A DNA stretch of 64,000 nt from CAUZIR01 sp965250195 (GTDB lineage Bacteria; Chloroflexota; Dehalococcoidia; Lucifugimonadales; UBA2962): NCBI GenBank assembly GCA_965250195.1, contig OZ252295.1, positions 1,178,001 through 1,242,000 of the forward strand, read 5' to 3'. The position numbers and the translations under genes were made by a program. Every line of letters begins with the position of its first letter. The first letter of the stretch is position 1. Below the pieces are notes generated by a model. That model was given only the letters and a program-made list of their open reading frames with translations. It had not been told where the DNA came from and made no database searches. Shown piece by piece: positions 1-8,184 of this stretch.

Positions 1-1
1 G

Positions 2-1324
2 CGACTGCCGTTCATCTCCGTCCTGGCCAACCCGTCTACCGGCCAGGCGTTCGCCAGCTTCGCCAATCTAGCCGACGTTGTCGTGGCCGAACCCGGAGCC
101 ATCGTCGGCTTCGCCCCCATGAGCAGCCTCGAGGCCGGCGAGAAGCGCCCCCTGTCCACCGAGGCGCACACGTCCGAGGCCCAGCTGGCAAACGGCATGA
201 TCGACGAGGTATTGGATCGCACCGAGCTTCGCGAAATGCTCTCGGTGCTATTGGAGTTGACTGGTCCGGAATTCCGCCTTAGCTACCGTAAGCGCCGGCC
301 GAAGACCGTAGTCTCGCTGCCCAGGCAGCGCGCGTGGCAGTCGGTATCCCTGGCTCGCCACACCGCCCGGCCCACCGCCGCGGATTACATAGGCCGCATC
401 GTCCTTAACTTCGTCGAACTGAGGGGGGACAGGACCTACGGGGACGACCCGGCAATCATTTGTGGACTTGGGCACCTCGGCGCACAGACGGTCGTTGTCA
501 TAGGCCAGGAGCGAGGCCGTGACGGGAAACAGGACAGGCACGACGGCATGACATCGCCCGAGGGCTTTCGCAAGGCCCAGCGGGCCATGCGCCTGGCCGA
601 GAAGTTTGAGGTGCCGGTCGTCACCCTCGTCGATACCCCACGGCCGTACCCCGGCCTGGAGTCCGAGAGGCGGGGCATCGGTAACGCCATCGCCGCCGCC
701 ATGGCTCAATTGGCCAACCTTGAGGTGCCGACTATCGCCGCCATCATCGGGGAAGGAGGCAGCGAAGGCGCCCTGACGTTCGCGGTGGCCGACCGTGTAT
801 TGATTATGCAAAACGCCATCTACACGGTAATGTCCCCGGAGGACGCCGCGGGCATCATCTACCAGGATGAGTCGAAGGCGGAGGAGGCGGCCGAGTCGCT
901 GAGGCTCACCGCTGCCGACTGTCTGGAATTGGGAATAGTCGACGAGGTCGTGCACGAGCCGGTGGGCGCCGCTCACTCCAGCCCGGACGAGGCCGCCAGG
1001 CACCTGCGTCGTGGCCTGCTCCGGCACCTGGCCGAGCTGGGCGCCTGGTCCAACTTCCGCCGGTCCAGGCGCAGGTATCGCAAGTTCCGCAAGGTTGGAG
1101 AGTACAGTTCACAGTTCCGTGTGGCGATCAACCGCGAAATCGACGCGCTACAGGGTGCCATCCCGGTCGCCGACAAGGAAGAGGCCCCCACCGACCTCGC
1201 CCGTCGCCGGGTCGAACTCGAAGAGGCGGCTTCGTTAGAAGTTATCGGCGACCACGACCATCCCGATGAAGGCGACGAGTCTGCTGAGTCGTCTGGGCCG
1301 CCCTCCAAACCTGCCGAGGGGTAA
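2..1324 (+). CDS. accDA: Acetyl-CoA carboxylase carboxyltransferase, fused beta-alpha chain (5' truncated by window edge)
   Basis: The frame is open from base 2, so the gene begins outside the window; 440 codons are visible. The first ~50 residues (LPFISVLANPSTG, ASFANLADVVVAEPGAIVGF) are the C-terminal part of the AccD beta subunit. After a linker the AccA alpha subunit follows (ARHTARPTAADYIGRI, RGDRTYGDDPAI, then GEGGSEGALTFAVADRVL and YTVMSPEDAAGII). Together the two halves transfer the carboxyl group from carboxybiotin to acetyl-CoA, giving malonyl-CoA for fatty acid synthesis in the cytoplasm. A single fused chain is known in several bacterial groups. The last ~80 residues are highly charged and not part of the usual AccA core. 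The AccD zinc finger would lie off the left edge. Convergent with leuD. Confidence 0.92.
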   Translation, partial: RLPFISVLANPSTGQAFASFANLADVVVAEPGAIVGFAPMSSLEAGEKRPLSTEAHTSEAQLANGMIDEVLDRTELREMLSVLLELTGPEFRLSYRKRRPKTVVSLPRQRAWQSVSLARHTARPTAADYIGRIVLNFVELRGDRTYGDDPAIICGLGHLGAQTVVVIGQERGRDGKQDRHDGMTSPEGFRKAQRAMRLAEKFEVPVVTLVDTPRPYPGLESERRGIGNAIAAAMAQLANLEVPTIAAIIGEGGSEGALTFAVADRVLIMQNAIYTVMSPEDAAGIIYQDESKAEEAAESLRLTAADCLELGIVDEVVHEPVGAAHSSPDEAARHLRRGLLRHLAELGAWSNFRRSRRRYRKFRKVGEYSSQFRVAINREIDALQGAIPVADKEEAPTDLARRRVELEEAASLEVIGDHDHPDEGDESAESSGPPSKPAEG

Positions 1325-1355
1325 CGAGGACAAGGACCCTTCATTGCAGCGCCTG

Positions 1356-1372
1356 GCCCGCAATGAGCGGGC
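1356..1372. terminator. Small hairpin between convergent accDA and leuD
   Basis: A 6-bp perfect stem (GCCCGC/GCGGGC) with a 5-base loop lies in the 62-base gap between the convergent accDA and leuD genes. It has no U-tract on either strand, so it is at best a weak or factor-assisted bidirectional terminator. Confidence 0.25.
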
Positions 1373-1386
1373 AGACTGGAACCTCT

Positions 1387-2001
1387 CTAGCCTGTCAGTA
1401 CTCCCCCGTGGGCGCTCCGGCTCCCCTCGAACGCGGAGATACTAGACTCCAGTAGCATCGTCAGGCCTATGTCATCCAGTCCGTTGAGCATCGAGTGGCG
1501 GCGGAACTCGTCAATCGAGAAACTCTCGACCACGTCCTCATCGTCGTCCCAGACCCGTCGCGCCTCCAGGTCCACATGAAGGCTGTAACCGGGGTGATCC
1601 TGCGCGTTACGCAGTATCTTGCTGACGGCCTCATCCGGCAGCCGAACGGGCAGGAGGCCGTTCTGGAAACAGTTGTTGTAGAAAATGTCTGCGAACGACG
1701 GGGCAATGACGCACCTGAACCCGTAGTCGAGAAGCGCCCACGGCGCGTGTTCGCGCGAAGAACCGGAGCCGAAATTCGGTCCCGACACCAGTATCGACGC
1801 GTCCTCGTATCCGGGTCGGTTCAGCTCGAAGTCGGGATTGGGTGACCCATCCTCGAGCAGACGCCAGTCGAAAAACAACCACTGGCCATAGCCGGTGCGT
1901 TCGATTCGCTTGAGGAACTGCTTGGGGATGATCTGGTCCGTGTCGACGTTGACCCGGTCCAGCGGCGCCACAACACCGGAGTGATTCGTAAACGGGTCCA
2001 T
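1387..2001 (-). CDS. leuD: 3-isopropylmalate dehydratase small subunit
   Basis: 204 residues. The small (swivelling) subunit of isopropylmalate isomerase, which with LeuC converts 2- to 3-isopropylmalate in leucine synthesis. Family signatures are clear: RVNVDTDQIIPKQFLK near the N-terminus, then GPNFGSGSSREHAPWAL and FADIFYNNCFQNGLLPV. The open frame extends 114 codons upstream, but that part is an out-of-frame shadow of the preceding gene; the true start is the ATG at 2001-1999 (MDPFTNHSG), just ahead of the conserved core. Its A is shared with the TAA stop of the SRPBCC gene (TAATG), which implies translational coupling. Last gene of the ilv-leu transcription unit. Confidence 0.95.
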   Translation of the reverse strand: MDPFTNHSGVVAPLDRVNVDTDQIIPKQFLKRIERTGYGQWLFFDWRLLEDGSPNPDFELNRPGYEDASILVSGPNFGSGSSREHAPWALLDYGFRCVIAPSFADIFYNNCFQNGLLPVRLPDEAVSKILRNAQDHPGYSLHVDLEARRVWDDDEDVVESFSIDEFRRHSMLNGLDDIGLTMLLESSISAFEGSRSAHGGVLTG

Positions 2002-2429
2002 TACTTTTGCACGCCCTCGACGCGGGCCTTGAGGGCCTCGTTCATGTCTACGAATGCGTTTTCGATCTTCTTGAACTGGCCGATTAGAGCGAAGATCGGG
2101 ACCAGGACGCCGGTGAAGCGCTCGCCGTGCACAAAGCGGGTGGCGCCTTCCCCTTGGCTGTCCACCCGGAAGTAATGTTCCCCGTCGAAGATGCCTGGAA
2201 CACCGAGGTGGCCCACCCAGCGAAGTTCGGTGTTTTCTTCCATTCGCTGGATTTGCGGTTTGATGGCCATGCCCATCAGCCGGGCCTCGACCTTCCCGCC
2301 CTCGGTCGTATCGCCCGTCAGCCTGGTTATGAACGGGTTCCACCTCGGGTAGGCGTCGAAGTCGGTCAGCGTCGACCAGACCTTCTCAGAGGGAGCGTCA
2401 ATGGATATCTCGGTTCTCAGGTGTTTCAT
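2001..2429 (-). CDS. SRPBCC (START-like/polyketide cyclase) domain protein inside the leu operon
   Basis: 142 residues. The N-terminus (ISIDAPSEKVWSTLTDFDAYPRWNPFI) is the hallmark of the SRPBCC fold, a hydrophobic-ligand-binding helix-grip barrel; the length equals a single domain. No catalytic residues can be assigned and the ligand is unknown. It lies between leuC (50-base gap) and leuD (stop/start overlap of one base), so it is co-transcribed and probably translationally coupled with leucine biosynthesis. A direct role with isopropylmalate dehydratase, for instance in stability or handling of a hydrophobic acid, is only an inference from position. Alternatively it may simply have been captured by the operon. 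Confidence 0.85.
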   Translation of the reverse strand: MKHLRTEISIDAPSEKVWSTLTDFDAYPRWNPFITRLTGDTTEGGKVEARLMGMAIKPQIQRMEENTELRWVGHLGVPGIFDGEHYFRVDSQGEGATRFVHGERFTGVLVPIFALIGQFKKIENAFVDMNEALKARVEGVQK

Positions 2430-2479
2430 GTGTGCCTTGCCTCGTTACGTCTCATTTGCCGGTCGAGAGTTCGGCCGCG

Positions 2480-3895
2480 CTACCAGTCCCTCACGTCGAC
2501 GAAGTGGCCCGCTACCGCCGCCGCCGCCGCCATTTGCGGGCTCACCAGGTGTGTGCGGCCGCCCTTGCCCTGCCGCCCCTCGAAATTTCGGTTGGAGGTC
2601 GATGCACAGCGCTCGCCGGGCTGGAGGATGTCGGGGTTCATACCCAGGCACATGGAGCACCCGGCCACGCGCCAATCAAAGCCCGCCTCGGTGAACACCC
2701 GGTCGAGGCCCTCCTCTTCCGCCTGCTTTTTCACTGCCGCCGAGCCGGGGACCACCATGGCGTAGACATCGTCGTGGGCCTTTTTGCCCTTTATCAACTC
2801 GGCGGCAGCCCGCAGGTCCTCTATGCGCGCGTTGGTGCACGAGCCGATGAACGCTCGGTCAATCTTCAGGTCCGTAATCGCCGTATCTGCGGCCAGGTCC
2901 ATATACTCAAGAGCCCTTCTCCACGAGTCCCGCTCAGCGTCGTCCACAGCGTCGGCTGGATTTGGAACCCGGCCCGTCACCGGTGCCACCATGCCTGGGT
3001 TAGTGCCCCAGCTCACGTACGGCTCCAGCTCGGACGCGCTGATCACCAGTCGGGAGTCGTACTCTGCGCCGGGATCGGTGCACAACCCCCTCCACTCGGC
3101 CACCGCAAGATCGAAGTCGTCGCCCTTGGGAGCGTGCTCGCGGCCCCGCAGATACTCGAACGTGGTGTCGTCCGGCGCCACCATTCCCGCTCTACCCCCG
3201 CCCTCAATCGACATGTTGCAGACCGTCATCCGGCCCTCCATCGACAGGTCGGTAATCGCCTGGCCGGTGTACTCGATCACGTGGCCCACCGCCCCGGCAA
3301 CGCCCATGCGACCGATGATCGCCAGGATGATGTCCTTGGCGGACACCCCCTCCGGCGCCGGGCCGTCGACGTTGATCTCCATCGTCTTGGGCCTCTGCTG
3401 GCGCAGCGTCTGAGTCGCCAGTACGTGTTCGACCTCAGACGTGCCGATGCCCAGTGCGAAGGCTCCGAACGCGCCGTGGGTGGCCGTATGGCTGTCTCCG
3501 CAGACGATGATCCCGCCCGGCTGGGTGCGGCCCTGCTCTGGGGCGATGATGTGCACGATGCCCTGCTTCGGGCTGAAGCGGTCGTACAGTTCCACTCCAA
3601 AATCAGCGCAGTTCTTGGCTAAAGCATCAAGCTGCTGCTGGGCAATCGGGTCTTTGACGGGAATACCGAGGTCCCAGGTCGGCGTGTTGTGATCCATCAC
3701 GGCGATCGTCAGGTCCGTGCGCCGGACCCCGCGACCGGCCATTCGCAGGCCCTCGAAGGCCTGCGGCGATGTGACTTCGTGTACGAGGTGCAGGTCGACG
3801 TAAAGGAGCGTCGGCTGCCCCTCCTCCTCGTGGACTACGTGGGCGTCCCAAATTTTCTCGAACAGGGTGCGCGGTCTGGGTGATGTCATACTCAT
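2480..3895 (-). CDS. leuC: 3-isopropylmalate dehydratase large subunit
   Basis: 471 residues, normal length for the bacterial LeuC branch of the aconitase family. It carries the [4Fe-4S] cluster and most of the active site of isopropylmalate isomerase. Visible cluster ligands are Cys353 (IGSCTNARIED) and Cys413/Cys416 (GCSMCLGMNPD). Other family signatures are MDHNTPTWD near residue 68 and CGDSHTATHGAFGA near 132. The active site is completed by LeuD, here separated from leuC by the SRPBCC gene instead of following directly. Start ATG at 3895; a second ATG lies two codons later. Confidence 0.96.
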   Translation of the reverse strand: MSMTSPRPRTLFEKIWDAHVVHEEEGQPTLLYVDLHLVHEVTSPQAFEGLRMAGRGVRRTDLTIAVMDHNTPTWDLGIPVKDPIAQQQLDALAKNCADFGVELYDRFSPKQGIVHIIAPEQGRTQPGGIIVCGDSHTATHGAFGAFALGIGTSEVEHVLATQTLRQQRPKTMEINVDGPAPEGVSAKDIILAIIGRMGVAGAVGHVIEYTGQAITDLSMEGRMTVCNMSIEGGGRAGMVAPDDTTFEYLRGREHAPKGDDFDLAVAEWRGLCTDPGAEYDSRLVISASELEPYVSWGTNPGMVAPVTGRVPNPADAVDDAERDSWRRALEYMDLAADTAITDLKIDRAFIGSCTNARIEDLRAAAELIKGKKAHDDVYAMVVPGSAAVKKQAEEEGLDRVFTEAGFDWRVAGCSMCLGMNPDILQPGERCASTSNRNFEGRQGKGGRTHLVSPQMAAAAAVAGHFVDVRDW

Positions 3896-3930
3896 CCGGT
3901 CTCAGGTTTGATCTGGCCCATTATAGGCAT

Positions 3931-4884
3931 CTATACCCCCAGCTTCCGACCCAGGTTATCGAGCATGTCGTCGACCATCTCGTCCAGGCCGAACTCGTGC
4001 CGCCAGCCCCACTCGGCACGGGCGACGTCGTCGACCAGCTCGTCGGGCCAGGAGTCGGCGATTGCCTGCCTGAGAGGGTCGACTTCGTAGTCCATCTCGA
4101 AGTCGGGCAACCGGTCCTTCAGGGCTTTAGACAACTGACTCGGCGTGAAACTCACTGCCGCCACGTTGAAGTCGGCCCTATGGGTCAGCTTCGACCCTTC
4201 CGCCTCGGCCACGCCCATGAGCGCGTTAACGGCGTCCGGCATGTACATCATCGGCAGCATCGAGTCGGGCCGCAGGTTGCAGGTGTACCGGCGCTCTTTT
4301 AGGGCGCCGTAGAAGATCGCGACTGCGTAGTCGGTGGTACCGGAAGTCGGCTCCACCTTCCAGCTGATGATGCCGGGCAACCTCACGCCCCGAACGTCGA
4401 GGCCCACGGCCGAGTGGTAGTAGTTGCCCATCAGCTCCCCGAACACCTTGGAGATGCCGTAGCCGGTGTTGGGCTTCTGAATGGTGTCGTTTGGCGTTAT
4501 GGGGGGCGTTTCCGGCCCGAAAGCCGCTATGGAGCTGGGAGATACCACCTTGCTCGCTCCGTGCGCCACCGCCGACTCCAAGACGTTGTAGAGGCCGTCG
4601 AAATTGACCGCGTAGGCCGCCTGCCGGTGTAGCTCCGCCGTGGCCGACAGCACCGAGGCCAGGTGGAACACCGCGTCGATGTCGAATCGTGACATCGCCT
4701 CGTCGATCTGCGCCCGGTCCGTGACGTCGGCCGGTGCCCACGGGCCGCCTTCGCGCACTTCTGCCGTCAGTGGTTGATGGTGGATGCCCGCGACCACGTT
4801 GTCGGCGCCGTAGCGCTCTCTCAGCGCCGGGACCAGCTCTGAACCTATCTGTCCGGACGCACCTGTTACCAGTATCTTCTTCAT
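3931..4884 (-). CDS. tdh: SDR-type L-threonine 3-dehydrogenase (NAD-dependent epimerase/dehydratase family)
   Basis: 317 residues from the ATG at 4884; upstream codons of the open frame are not conserved. Extended short-chain dehydrogenase/reductase: GASGQIG (8-14) binds NAD, and SS-x(24)-YGISK supplies the catalytic Tyr142/Lys146. The central stretches LPGIISWKVEPTSGTTDYAV and MLPMMYMPDAVNALM match my recollection of the SDR-type threonine dehydrogenases, which oxidise threonine to 2-amino-3-ketobutyrate, rather than generic sugar epimerases. It sits in the ilv-leu unit between leuA (183-base gap) and leuC (35-base gap), where leuB might be expected. Threonine is also the precursor of isoleucine, so the placement may balance threonine use; that is inference. 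Confidence 0.8.
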   Translation of the reverse strand: MKKILVTGASGQIGSELVPALRERYGADNVVAGIHHQPLTAEVREGGPWAPADVTDRAQIDEAMSRFDIDAVFHLASVLSATAELHRQAAYAVNFDGLYNVLESAVAHGASKVVSPSSIAAFGPETPPITPNDTIQKPNTGYGISKVFGELMGNYYHSAVGLDVRGVRLPGIISWKVEPTSGTTDYAVAIFYGALKERRYTCNLRPDSMLPMMYMPDAVNALMGVAEAEGSKLTHRADFNVAAVSFTPSQLSKALKDRLPDFEMDYEVDPLRQAIADSWPDELVDDVARAEWGWRHEFGLDEMVDDMLDNLGRKLGV

Positions 4885-5067
4885 CGTCGTGCTCCTGTTA
4901 AGCGCAAAGGGGGGTGTGACTGACCCGTGCGTGCAGGCATTGAGCCGACGCGCGGGAGACGCTGAAGCGCCCCAGCGATACGAGAGCACCAGTTCTCGGC
5001 CGCTAGGGCTTGGTAGTGAGGGTGCTTGCGGTGAACGTGAAGGGGGTCGGTCGTCGCCGCATGATGG

Positions 5068-6621
5068 TCATGCTGGCTGGTCCGACGGCGTCTTGTCGAC
5101 CATGGCAACCAGCCGGTTGAGGGCGTGCATGTAGGCCTTGGCGCTGGCCACGATGATGTCCGTGTCCGAGCCCCGGCCGACGTATACCTCGCCCGCCTGC
5201 TCGATGCGAATGGTTACGCTGCCCTGGGCGTCTATACCCTCGGTGATGGCGTTTACGCTGTACTCGGTCAGCGTGTTGGGCATGTTGACGATTCGGTTGA
5301 TCGCCTTGTAGACGGCGTCCACCGGGCCGGTGCCGGTAGAAGCGTCGGTGAGCGTTTCGCCGTCCAATGTGGTTAGCGACACGGTCGCCGTGGGAACGTC
5401 GTGGTTGCCGGAAGACACCTGCACGTGCTCAAGCACATAGGTCTGCTGCTCAGACGCCATGCGCCGCTGGCCCGCCATCAGCGACTCGAGGTCCGCGTCG
5501 TTCACTTCACGCTTGCGGTCCGCCAGGGCTTTGAAGTCTTCAAAGACTGTGTTCAGTTCGTCCTGGCTTAATACGAAGCCGAGGTCTTCCAACCGGGCCC
5601 GGAGTCCGGCTCGGCCACTCAGCTTGCCCAGCACCAGCTCGTTAGAGGGCCAGCCCACCGACTGTGGGTCCATTACCTCAAAGGTGGTTCGCTCCTTCAG
5701 GACGCCGTCTTGGTGGATGCCGGACGCGTGCCTGAATGCGTTTGCCCCCACCACGGCCTTATTGGCCTGCACTGGAAAGCCGGTGATGTCCGAGACCATG
5801 CGCGATGTGCGATAGATCTGGGCTGTGTCGACGTTGGTCGTGACCCCCAAATAGTCCCCACGGGTGGCGATCGCCATGATCACCTCTTCCAGCGACGCGT
5901 TACCGGCACGCTCGCCCAGGCCGTTGATGCACCCCTCGATCTGGCGTGCGCCAGCCTGCACCGCCGCAAGGCTGTTGGCGGCCGCAAGGCCGAGGTCGTT
6001 GTGACAGTGGATAGAGACAATGGCCTGGTCGATATTCGGCACCCGTTCAAAGATCTCGGCGATACGACGCCCGAACTCCGACGGTATCGAGTAGCCTACC
6101 GTGTCGGGGATGTTCACCGTCGTCGCCCCCGCGGCGATGGCGGCCTCCACCAGCTTGATGAGGTACTCCGGGTCGGTGCGAGAGGCGTCCATGGGCGAGA
6201 ACTCGACGTCATCGCAGTAGCCCTTCGCCCGCTCTATGGATGCAACGGCGAGATCCAGTACGTCCTCGGGGTTCTTGCGTAGTTGGTGAATTATCTGCAC
6301 GTCCGAAGAGGAGATGAACGTGTGAATACGTGGGTTCTCCGCCTCTTTGATCGCGCCCCAGGCGGCGTCAATGTCGTCAAAATTGCATCGCGCAAGAGAG
6401 GCGATGACCGGCCGGCGAACCTCCCGAGAGATCGTCTGCACCGCCTCGAAGTCCCCCGGCGAGCTGGCCGCGAATCCGGCCTCGATGATGTCCACGCCCA
6501 GGCGATCGAGTTGCTTTGCCACCTCGAGCTTCTCCGAGGTCGTCAGGCCCGCGCCAGCCGACTGCTCACCGTCCCTGAGGGTGGTGTCGAAAATTCGTAC
6601 TACGTCGGTCTTTGTCGCCAT
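5068..6621 (-). CDS. leuA: 2-isopropylmalate synthase
   Basis: 517 residues, full length. Condenses acetyl-CoA with 2-ketoisovalerate, the first committed step of leucine synthesis. The N-terminal TIM barrel opens with the divalent-metal/catalytic motif IFDTTLRDGEQSAGAGLT (10-27). The second metal motif is SIHCHNDLGLAAANSLA near 205, followed by GCINGLGERAGNASLEEV. A linker (~320-390) leads to the C-terminal LeuA dimerisation/allosteric domain (VLEHVQVSSGN onward), the site of leucine feedback in this family. The ATG at 6621 begins MATKTDVVRIFDTT, as expected. 37 bases downstream of ilvC. Confidence 0.95.
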   Translation of the reverse strand: MATKTDVVRIFDTTLRDGEQSAGAGLTTSEKLEVAKQLDRLGVDIIEAGFAASSPGDFEAVQTISREVRRPVIASLARCNFDDIDAAWGAIKEAENPRIHTFISSSDVQIIHQLRKNPEDVLDLAVASIERAKGYCDDVEFSPMDASRTDPEYLIKLVEAAIAAGATTVNIPDTVGYSIPSEFGRRIAEIFERVPNIDQAIVSIHCHNDLGLAAANSLAAVQAGARQIEGCINGLGERAGNASLEEVIMAIATRGDYLGVTTNVDTAQIYRTSRMVSDITGFPVQANKAVVGANAFRHASGIHQDGVLKERTTFEVMDPQSVGWPSNELVLGKLSGRAGLRARLEDLGFVLSQDELNTVFEDFKALADRKREVNDADLESLMAGQRRMASEQQTYVLEHVQVSSGNHDVPTATVSLTTLDGETLTDASTGTGPVDAVYKAINRIVNMPNTLTEYSVNAITEGIDAQGSVTIRIEQAGEVYVGRGSDTDIIVASAKAYMHALNRLVAMVDKTPSDQPA

Positions 6622-6658
6622 CGTACGTCCACTCTTCTCGCTCGCCGGGGCGTCGTCG

Positions 6659-7660
6659 CTAGTCGGCTTCGTCCAGGAAGCTCATCATGCCGCGTAGCTC
6701 TTTGCCCACGGCCGCTATCGGGTGGTCCGCGTTCTCTTTGCGAAGCTGCGTAAAGCGGGGCCGACCCTCGTCGTTCTCGGTGATCCACTCGCGGGCGAAC
6801 GTGCCGTCCTGGATCTCTTTAAGAACCCCGCGCATGTTCTCTTTCACGTGCTCGTCGATCACAACCGGGCCGCGAGTGTAGTCGCCGAACTCGGCCGTAT
6901 CGCTTACCGAGTAGCGCATATACTCCATGCCGCCCTGGTAGAATAGGTCGACGATCAGCTTGAGCTCGTGCATCACCTCGAAGTAGGCCGACTCGGGCTG
7001 GTAGCCGCCGTCCTCTGTTAGGACTTCGAATGCGGTCTTGACGAGCGCCGACACCCCGCCGCACAGGACCGCCTGCTCGCCGAAGAGGTCGGTCTCCGTC
7101 TCCTCTTCGAACGTCGTATCCAGCACACCGGCGCGGGTGCAGCCGACGCCCTTGGCGTACGCCAGGCCCAGGGCCGCGGCATTGCCGGAGGCGTCCTGGT
7201 GCACGGCCAACAGACCCGGCACACCGGATTCCTTGACGAACACCTCGCGCATTCGGTGGCCCGGTGCTTTCGGCGCCACCATCGACACGTCCACACCCTC
7301 GGGCGGAATGATTGTCTTGTAGTGAATGTTGAATCCGTGGGCGAACATCAGGGTATCCCCTGGCAGCAGGTGAGGCTCGACGGAGTCCTTGTAGACCTGG
7401 GGCTGGGTGGTGTCCGGGCATAGCATCATCACGACGTCCGAGCTTTCAGCAGCGCCTGCGACTGAAGCCACTTGGAGCCCGGCCTCCTCCGCCTTTGCTC
7501 GGCTCTTGCTGCCCTCGTGCAGTCCGACGACGACGTCGACTCCCGAGTCGTGCAAGTTGAGGGCGTGGGCGTGGCCCTGGCTACCGTAGCCGACAATCGC
7601 TACCGTCTTACCGTCGAACAGCGACAGGTCGGCGTCGGCCTCGTAATACATTTTGGTCAT
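6659..7660 (-). CDS. ilvC: Ketol-acid reductoisomerase (class I)
   Basis: 333 residues, the length of short class I enzymes. Isomerises and reduces acetolactate or acetohydroxybutyrate to the dihydroxy acids of valine/leucine/isoleucine synthesis, using NAD(P)H and magnesium. GYGSQGHAHALNL (24-36) is the nucleotide-binding loop; MVAPKAPGHRMREVF and the knotted domain containing ETDLFGEQAVLCGG and ESAYFEVMHELKLIVDL carry the metal ligands. The start ATG overlaps the ilvN stop as ATGA (7657-7660), implying coupled translation. The C-terminus ends close to FLDEAD. Confidence 0.96.
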   Translation of the reverse strand: MTKMYYEADADLSLFDGKTVAIVGYGSQGHAHALNLHDSGVDVVVGLHEGSKSRAKAEEAGLQVASVAGAAESSDVVMMLCPDTTQPQVYKDSVEPHLLPGDTLMFAHGFNIHYKTIIPPEGVDVSMVAPKAPGHRMREVFVKESGVPGLLAVHQDASGNAAALGLAYAKGVGCTRAGVLDTTFEEETETDLFGEQAVLCGGVSALVKTAFEVLTEDGGYQPESAYFEVMHELKLIVDLFYQGGMEYMRYSVSDTAEFGDYTRGPVVIDEHVKENMRGVLKEIQDGTFAREWITENDEGRPRFTQLRKENADHPIAAVGKELRGMMSFLDEAD

Positions 7661-8184
7661 CGTTTCTTCTTACCCTTTTCCCCGTTTTGCAGTCCTCGGT
7701 TCATAGCGATGGTGCCGGTGCGCATCACCTCCACCACGCCGAATGGTTCCAGTAGTTTATGCAGCGAGTTGACCTTGTTCTCGTTTCCGGTCACCTCGAC
7801 GATCGTCGAATCGACGGCGACATCCACGATACCCGCCCGGAAGATATTTACGATCTGCATTACCTCGCTGCGCGTCTGCGGGTTCGTCTTGACCCTTATG
7901 AGGGCAAGCTCCCTTTCGACGATGTTTTGCTCCGAGATGTCGGAGACCTTGACCACGTCGATGAGCTTGTGCAGGTGCTTTGTGACCTGCTCGACGGTGC
8001 GGTCGTCCCCCTCGACCACGAAGGTCATGCGGGACATGTCAGGCACCTCGCTGTGGCCCACGGCGAGCGACGCGATGTTGAAGCCACGGCGTCTAAACAT
8101 GCTCGAGACCCTTGCCAGTACTCCGGGCTTGTCCTCGACTAGCGCGGTTATGGTGCGGCGCGGAAGCGTTCCATTGGTAGTCAT
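7657..8184 (-). CDS. ilvN: Acetolactate synthase small (regulatory) subunit
   Basis: 175 residues. N-terminal ACT domain (TITALVEDKPGVLARVSSMF, then GFNIASLAVG) that binds feedback-inhibiting branched-chain amino acids, followed by the C-terminal domain that activates IlvB (ELALIRVKTNPQTRSEV, IFRAGIVDVA). Overlaps ilvB upstream (8181-8184) and ilvC downstream (7657-7660), each as ATGA, so subunit stoichiometry is probably set by coupled translation. The short Lys-rich end (EKGKKKR) is not part of the fold. Confidence 0.95.
   Translation of the reverse strand: MTTNGTLPRRTITALVEDKPGVLARVSSMFRRRGFNIASLAVGHSEVPDMSRMTFVVEGDDRTVEQVTKHLHKLIDVVKVSDISEQNIVERELALIRVKTNPQTRSEVMQIVNIFRAGIVDVAVDSTIVEVTGNENKVNSLHKLLEPFGVVEVMRTGTIAMNRGLQNGEKGKKKR

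Noticed and set aside
2432..3622. Long plus-strand open frame (396 codons) across leuC
   Set aside because: Arg/His/Val-rich antisense shadow of a clearly conserved gene; such frames are common at this GC content.
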